Positions 22,101-28,288 of a stretch of 28,288 nucleotides of DNA are shown here, piece after piece (positions within the stretch are counted from its first letter, which is position 1; every line of letters starts with the position of its first letter). Below the pieces are notes generated by a model. It was given only the letters and a program-made list of their open reading frames with translations, ran no database searches and was not told the origin of the DNA. Origin of the DNA: Didymodactylos carnosus (taxonomy: Eukaryota; Rotifera; Eurotatoria; Philodinida; Philodinidae); assembly GCA_905250885.1 (NCBI GenBank), contig CAJNOQ010001814.1:1-28288 (forward strand), given 5' to 3'. A program made the position numbers and the translations under genes.

Positions 22101-25036
22101 ATGATAAAACTGAATCATCCAAAGCATCCGAACATGAAAATTCTGTTTATAAACCATCAAATGTACCTGAAGCAAAAACAAATAAAACTTATAATGCCTA
22201 CGAATTAATTGGTCAAATGTTAAAATCACCAAAAGAATTGTATACATGTATTGAACCGTTGAGAAAACAATTAGAAGTTACAAATGATTCAAAACAAATA
22301 AATAAATGTGAAAAATGTTTAAAACGTTTTCAACAAGGTTTAATTACTAATTCAAATTTAGACAATGATATTTTATTTATATTTACATATACTTTACTAA
22401 AACAAACGAGTAGTAACGAACAAGATATTGACAACAGTGAGAATAAGAAGAAAGAGAAAGAGAAATTAAAAGCGGCATCAGTTACAACGAGTTGTTATTT
22501 AATACCAGCTGAACCAAAACGTGATCGACGGATACAAATGGTTAAAACAATGAAAAAAACAAATTTACATTGTTTAACAACGTGGTTGTTACAATTATTG
22601 GGTCGATTAATAAAACGTCAAAAACTAGTTGAAGAACAACAACAACAACAACAACAAAATGAGAAATTAATATCAATGTTAGATCCATTTGTTCATTATA
22701 TTGAAACATGTCTCAATCAAACACAATATATTGATGTTACAGTAGCTGCACTAAGAAATTTAGCATCATTATTACAATACAAATTACCATCATTAGATAA
22801 ACAACGAATTACAAACATGTACAAAAAAGTAAGTTAAAATCTAGATATCTGCTGTAATTTCTGTATATTGGATAGTCTAGAGATTCTAAACAATATAATT
22901 TGAGATATTAATTTCTATTTTCATAGGTATTTGATCTACTTAAAACATATATAATGAATACTCAACGTTCAAATGGTAGTGATATGAATGATTTATTAAC
23001 GTTATGTTATAAAATTTTAAGTTATTTTGTTCAACGTTCATCTAGTGATAATATTCAGTTATCCGTCGATGAATATCAATGTCTATTTAACTATATTGAA
23101 TCAGATTTATTAAATCAAAATCGTCAAACAAGTGCATTTGTTCTATTACGTTCAATAATGAAACATACTAAAGAACAAATAAATATTCACAAAGAATTAC
23201 GACAACAATTAGATGATTTAATAACAACAAAAATAATGGTAAAAAATGTCTCTTATATCTTATAGTTCGAAGTTTTTGAGTTTGATTGAAGAATTAGTAT
23301 TCGTCTACCTTAGGTAGACAGAGAGAGAAGGTTCTGAATCATATTATGTTCTTTTTTGTTGTTTTAGGTTATGTCAGTTCAGAATCCCTATGAACGTATT
23401 CGTACATCATGTCGTGAAATCTTTCGTATTTATCTATTCGATTATGAACCACATTCAAAACAAAAGCTAAAAACTTATTTTGATTTTTATTTACTACAAA
23501 TTGATTATAAAAATGTTGATGGACGATTATCAGCCATACACGTTCTTCAATCAATTTTCAATGATTTATCTAAACAACAATTGCAGTCATATTCTACGTA
23601 TTTTTTTCTACCAATTGTTTGTCATTTGTACAATGAAACAGATGTAGAATGTAAAAAATTATTGGTTAATACTATTAAAGTACTATTAATAAAATTAGAA
23701 AAACAGCAACGAAATGATCTGTTTATAAACATTGTGTTAGTTTGGACGAAGGAAACAGAAACTATTGAACATCGATGTCTGGGTAGGTGAATCACTATTC
23801 TTTGCTCATTGCTTAATAAAAGTATGTATGGATCGTTTTTAGCTAGTCAATTGATTATCCGATTTATTGAGGTTGATAAAGAGAATTTTGATCAGTATGT
23901 TAATGATATATTCGATTTTATTCAACGAGAATTTGAAATAGAAAATAATAGTATTCAAGATGATGATGATTTACAACGATTTTATGATCATTATTTCTAT
24001 AATCTATTAAATATTTTGTTGAAAATTTCTATAGAATGTGAAAATGCATTGCATCTTAAACAACTAAGATCAAAATGGTTATTATTATTAAAAATTATTG
24101 ATGAAAAATTTCTTTTACATCCACATTTGTGGATTCGTTTAATAACAACACAATTGTTGGGCATATTCTTTTCAGCTAGTCAGCCAACCTATATGGCCGA
24201 AAAGATTCATCGTCTTCAAGGGTATAGTTACACTATGCAGTCTGTTAACGGCTGTAAAGCTTACAGATTTATCTTACACTATATTTCTCTTTTGTAGTAT
24301 ATCTTCGTCAACAAAATCACAACAACTTAATACTGAACCATTATTTCTTCATTACATTCTTCTTGATAAATCTCCAATAACAAAAATACAACGTCTCTGT
24401 ATATGTTCATGTTCTCAGTTAAAACCGTCTGGTATCAGTCAAGAATTAAGTGAACAAGTGACAAAAAATCTTATATATTTATCAAAAATTGCTTTACATT
24501 ATGAACTTCTTATTAATGATGACAATGATAAAGAGGAAATATGTTCAATAATAGTAGCAAGATGTTGTCGTTTAGCCACATTTGAATCAACAAAACATCC
24601 AACCGAAACTAGTCGACGTTCAAGTATATTAAAATGGATGGCTGCTTTGGCATTAGAACATGGTACTCATATAATAAAATATTTGAAACAATTATTATCA
24701 ATAATCGAAAGAGAAATTGAAAGAATATCGATAACGGATGATAAAACAAGTTTAAAAACATTAGCTACTGATGTATTTGATGTATTTAAAAAATATATTG
24801 GTCTTCATATAGTAACGGAAACATATGCCGAACTCGTTACAGAACGGCGAACAAAACGTTTTGAACGAAAACAAAAATCAGCTGTGATGGCTATTAATCA
24901 ACCAGAAATTGTTTACAGAAAAAAGCGAAAAAAACAAACAAAACGAATTGGATTAGGAAAGAAAAAACGAACAAAACAACAGTCAGGAAAAAAACAGCAG
25001 ACAATAATTAACGGACACGATAAAAACGATTTTTAG
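13165..25036 (+). CDS. UTP20: UTP20 orthologue, SSU processome HEAT/ARM-repeat protein
   Basis: Coding exons: 13165-13563, 13624-13982, 14113-14528, 14607-15088, 15293-16019, 16658-17073, 17296-17892, 18319-19048, 19245-19698, 19913-20355, 20567-20977, 21543-22828, 22927-23238, 23368-23782, 23843-24221, 24298-25036. All junctions are GT-AG and in frame, giving 2854 residues (human UTP20 is about 2785). Family landmarks appear in order: FRFLTLNERL and HRI near the N terminus, TYLFKYLWRTMLKDM, RTFAAESFAFLLRKI, YRDKVVHLQKLE, VPLRYLLGLLSVNF, FFENIRHLQIHRRLRALKRL, and VDAFHFDL. The body is alpha-helical-repeat-like. The C terminus (~2750-2854) is Lys/Arg-rich (YRKKRKKQTKR), as expected for nucleolar and RNA binding. 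In eukaryotes UTP20 belongs to the U3 snoRNP-containing small-subunit processome and is needed for 18S rRNA maturation. The exon 8 start (18319) is the least certain boundary. Confidence 0.95.
16055..16585. mobile_element. hAT-like MITE in UTP20 intron 5
   Basis: The ends are catagatgggcaactcc (left) and the reverse complement cagagatgggcaactcc (right), about 17 bp with one mismatch. The cagagatgggcaa form resembles hAT termini. The 8-bp flanks gagtaaat (16047-16054) and gtataaat (16586-16593) agree at 6 of 8 positions, as for an eroded 8-bp target duplication. The interior repeats ggagttg / caactcc motifs in both orientations and has no coding frame. Without it, intron 5 would be about 100 bp. 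Confidence 0.65.
17952..18132. repeat. gagtaact-rich repeat tract in UTP20 intron 7
   Basis: The motif (t)gagtaact recurs near 17956 and at 18123-18130. A palindromic gtaactcagttac lies at 18016-18028. A related pair, gagttaacgcattttttga (about 17979) and gagtcagcattttttgag (about 18108), is in direct orientation. Intron 7 (17893-18318, 426 bp) is longer than most introns here. This is probably a decayed short element; its borders are unclear. Confidence 0.4.
18391..18417 (+). repeat. Polyglutamine-coding CAG/CAA tract in UTP20 exon 8
   Basis: Nine glutamine codons (mostly CAA) lie between DD and EE, near residue 1157. The position is just after an exon junction, in a low-conservation linker. 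A second run of seven CAA codons lies at 22637-22657 in exon 12. Both are probably length-variable, disordered insertions. Confidence 0.9.
20978..21542 (+). other. UTP20 intron 11
   Basis: A 565-bp intron (gtatgt to ttctttag) separates the AFHFDL region from the exon encoding LSMDRISRTIRERL. It is AT-rich, and I see no repeat arms or reading frame in it. The equivalent stretch of the human protein is a long acidic linker absent here. Confidence 0.75.
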
Positions 25037-28000
25037 TTTTTATTGCATTGTTACTTGTTTCATTGTTATTTCTTTTTTAACAAATTGTTTTTTTTGTTAT
25101 ATTGTTATAAAATTCTGTTGCTTTTTTCTAAAAAAACAGTTGAATAAGAAATTTTAGTTAAAACTGGAACTGAATTAAATATCATTTCTTCGTATAACTA
25201 CGCAAAAATAATCTACAGAGCAATGATCATCTAGCTTTTGAAAAATCATCCATGAGATTATTAGTTTCAAGAAAAGTTTGAATCATCTGTATTTCTTACG
25301 TAGTATCCTTACTGACGGCCTGTCTAGTGACAGAGCTTGATCTTGATAAATGCAAGATCCATCCCCACGAAACTTTTAAAAAATATTGATCAGCATTCAC
25401 GAGATGTCACTCGAACATGTATCAACATGGGACTATTCGTATTATCCAAAATCTTTATCTAGGTAGATTCTGAAAAGTTCAATTAGGTTTTAATATGAAA
25501 CTAACACATTATCCTAGATTTCTTAAACAGTTTGATCGAAAGATAATTTTTATATATTTTTGTATAGGCTTTTGGTTATGTCGAATTCGGTACACATATA
25601 CGTGAGGATGTACTGATCTATGTGGACATATTTTGCTTTTTTTCTCACTGGTTTCTGAAAAACTCTGAAAATCTCTTTCTGCAGGCCAAAAAAATGTCAT
25701 CGAAAAGGCAATTTGCAAACGATATATACTGTTTTACAAAACAACATTTTGATGAAAATCACCATGTCTGCTGGAGGAATAAGAATCACCAACAAGAAAT
25801 ATGTCGCTTCCGTGTACGAGAAATATCAGACGAAGTAGAAGTATCGTACAAAACGGTGTAAAAAGTCATTCGACGAAAATATCACACACGGCTCACGCTG
25901 ACATCAAAGCATATTTCGACGAAACAAGAACCCACCGTACACAATGCCATTATAATACACGTTGAAAAAACGAAGAGCAATATTATCATTCAAAGACGTA
26001 GATAAGTAATACACTAATCGAAACTTTCTAACTTATATAGACGATTATTATATTCTGACATTGATGTGGAATTAGTCATTTTAAGCTTCTTTTTTTCTTG
26101 AATTTGTTGTCTTCGTACGTCTTCTAGTTTGAATTCTTGTTAAAAATATCGTTGTAACCATTTATAAATATTTGCAACATATCACATGTATTGACAACGT
26201 TATTCTAATACACAGCTCACAAGCCTGCATTGATATATAATGCTTCGTAGCCCTTCTGATATTAAGCTGATGACCTCTCTTATGCTTGAACTAAGGTGAG
26301 ATTTTCGTCTAGTGACTAATGGAAATATCTCTTTTTTGTTTCGGTGATGTTACACTCAAGGATATTCGAACAAATGTAACAATGATCAAATCAAATGTAA
26401 AAAAATACTATGTGGTTTGTCTAATTTGTTTAACACAAAATTTTGACTATTTAATCCTGTTTTTTCTTGTACATTTTATCTTTTCGTTTACTTGTATATA
26501 AGTTCAGCTTAACAGGTGTATCTTCATGTTTAACAACATCGGTGTTATCTCTTCTTTTTTTAATTTCCGTCGTCCACTATAGAAAGTTCTTTTGATATTT
26601 TTTTCTCAAACTTTCTTTAATTCACATGATTAGGACATTGCTTACTAATAAAAGAAAATATTAATTTAAAATATGATTTTATAGTATATGTTAAAACTAG
26701 GTGCTAGAGCGAGATTCTTTGAGTTTTGTGGAATGAACATATTAAATATCTCATGTGGCTTTATATGTGATTATGAAGTTGTATGTTTCTACTTGATTTT
26801 TGACAGAATATAATGAGGTGATACTTCGATTTGTTGTATTTTTGAAAATAAAAATTTACGATTTAAAAAACAATAATTCGTTCTTCAAAAGAAAGACTTG
26901 GTATTGAAAGTTGCTGATAGTTTTGATCTTTTTTCCTTGGTAACTGAATAGTCTTCTACGAGGTATACTTCGACCCTTCGTTACTTCGAATGTTTTTCTT
27001 TTTACAGAAAATATTTACCATTATGGAACTTTTGCGGTCGCAAAGAAAATAAGATAAAAATATACTCTTCTCAAGATCAAAATTGTTCTTGAGTATTAAT
27101 ATTTATTAATAGTTTACTTTTGTCATGTACTTTTCCATAATAAACTCTAAATATTTAAATTCAATCAATGTAGAAAGAAAATAACAAAATCACAACTTTT
27201 ACATATAATGTTATATGGGTATATTCCGTCTCCTAAATCAACTAAGATTGCAAACATAATTTATCGAGCGTTCAATTAACTAACATGAATCTTTGTCCTG
27301 CATATTTTTGCAGAATGCTTATCAATGCACGAAACATCGTACATAATAAATACGAACAAAATAACTATATGAAACTTTGATCAACATTACAATTAGCTTT
27401 TCCTCAAACTGTAGGATCTATCTCAAACAAGAGCTCATAATTTTCTTATCAAGAAAATGTTCTTTGAATAAATTGAAAATGCCGTCAATGGGTTGAGAGC
27501 ATGACCAACACATTCATTCTTTTGATGAAAACAGAGTTGGACGTTACACATTCTTCTCGACAATCATATGTAGTTAAGAGCTCATATTACGGCACATATT
27601 CTAACATTTCTTGCTCTCTTCCTAAAAAAGCTTCATCTGATGTCTTCTTCATAGCTTACATTCGAAACAAGATAAAAGCTACACTATACCAGCTAAAACT
27701 GCACGAAACTTAATGAAATAATCTTAACCTTCATTCTCTTTTCACTTAATTCGAGATGTTGCCATATAATTCTTGTGTAACAGGAACTGTTCTTACTCAC
27801 ATTCTTACGTAGTAAAAAAACTTAGACCAGTTCTGGTAAAAAATTTGTAGGTACTATTCATTTCAAAGTAGAAAAAACATGGGTAATTTTTGCATAACTT
27901 TTGAAGGAAAAAAGTTAAAGATTTGCAGTTTTCAGTAAGTGGTAAAGAAGAACTAAAGACCTCTTTTTTCAAAAGCAAAAATGGCTAAAAAAGTCATTTT

Positions 28001-28288
28001 TCGAACTAAGATTTTGAGATGATATTTGAAAAATCAATCTGGTGCTCTACAACTTAACTGGCAGTATAGTATGTATATCTTTACATGAGCAGATAGTCCA
28101 AAGTCTCCGAATAATGAGAATCAAGCGAGATCTTAATTTTCAGCGGTTCGAACGTATTATTAGATTTCCAAAGTTCCAGAACTAACACTCGGTGAATTGT
28201 GATATACATTACGTCTTGTGTCAATGTTCATTAATAAATATGGTTCTAATCTATATTGGTATTATTTTCTTTATAATGTACTAAGTAA
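25037..28288. other. 3' flank of UTP20 and AT-rich non-coding region
   Basis: ATTAAA at 25174-25179, about 140 bp after the UTP20 stop, is a candidate poly(A) signal. Apart from the fragment at 25694-25990, the region is AT-rich and without supported genes. Short open frames such as 26319-26501 and 27501-27713 have no family features or splice context. No tRNA or rRNA sequence was noticed. Confidence 0.55.
25694..25990 (+). pseudogene. Possible decayed transposase-like fragment
   Basis: An acceptor-like ctttctgcag precedes an ATG at 25694. The frame reads MSSKRQFANDIYCFTKQ..., then REISDEVEVSYKTV, a TAA at 25859-25861, and resumes in frame with KVIRRKYHTRLTLTSK to about 25990. The segment ISDEVEVSYKTV-stop-KVIRRKY resembles a helix-turn-helix, as in many transposase DNA-binding domains. 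The in-frame stop and the lack of a catalytic region argue for a relic. The family assignment is tentative. Confidence 0.25.

Noticed and set aside
27501-27713. 70-codon + strand frame near the right end
   Set aside because: No family features or splice signals; consistent with chance.

Overview
The window reads as nuclear DNA of a small-genome invertebrate, most likely a bdelloid rotifer. It is AT-rich, with many short GT-AG introns (about 55-70 bp is common), near-complete metazoan orthologues, a Ser/Thr-rich repeat protein ending in a carbohydrate-binding-like domain, and scattered non-autonomous DNA transposons. The animal assignment is firm (PICK1, cathepsin L, UTP20). The rotifer assignment is inference.

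Layout. 1-661: 3' end of a secreted or surface Ser/Thr-rich repeat protein with a C-terminal CBM6/35-like domain, + strand, cut by the window edge. 662-2984: gene-free, with a 22-bp repeat cluster in mixed orientation and a hairpin element. 2985-7129: complete PICK1 orthologue (PDZ + BAR), 11 coding exons, 406 residues, with a ~1 kb inverted-repeat transposon in intron 9. 9119-7813 on the - strand: complete cathepsin L-like preproenzyme, 6 coding exons, 334 residues, convergent with PICK1. 9120-13164: about 4 kb without a confident gene, holding unassigned coding-like islands (9255-10163) and a MITE with doubled inverted termini (11992-12406). 13165-25036: complete UTP20 orthologue, 16 coding exons, 2854 residues, with a hAT-like MITE in intron 5. 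25037-28288: AT-rich flank with a possible decayed transposase fragment.

The three complete genes do unrelated jobs: membrane trafficking scaffold, lysosomal or digestive protease, and small-subunit ribosome biogenesis. They do not form a system. I found no convincing new multi-gene system. The items most worth a second look are the mobile-element remnants, several of which sit in unusually long introns, and the unassigned coding-like islands between the cathepsin and UTP20 genes. Exon boundaries were placed by hand from GT/AG sites, reading-frame continuity and family similarity. Every junction in the three complete genes keeps the frame open, and the resulting lengths (406, 334 and 2854 residues) fit their families.
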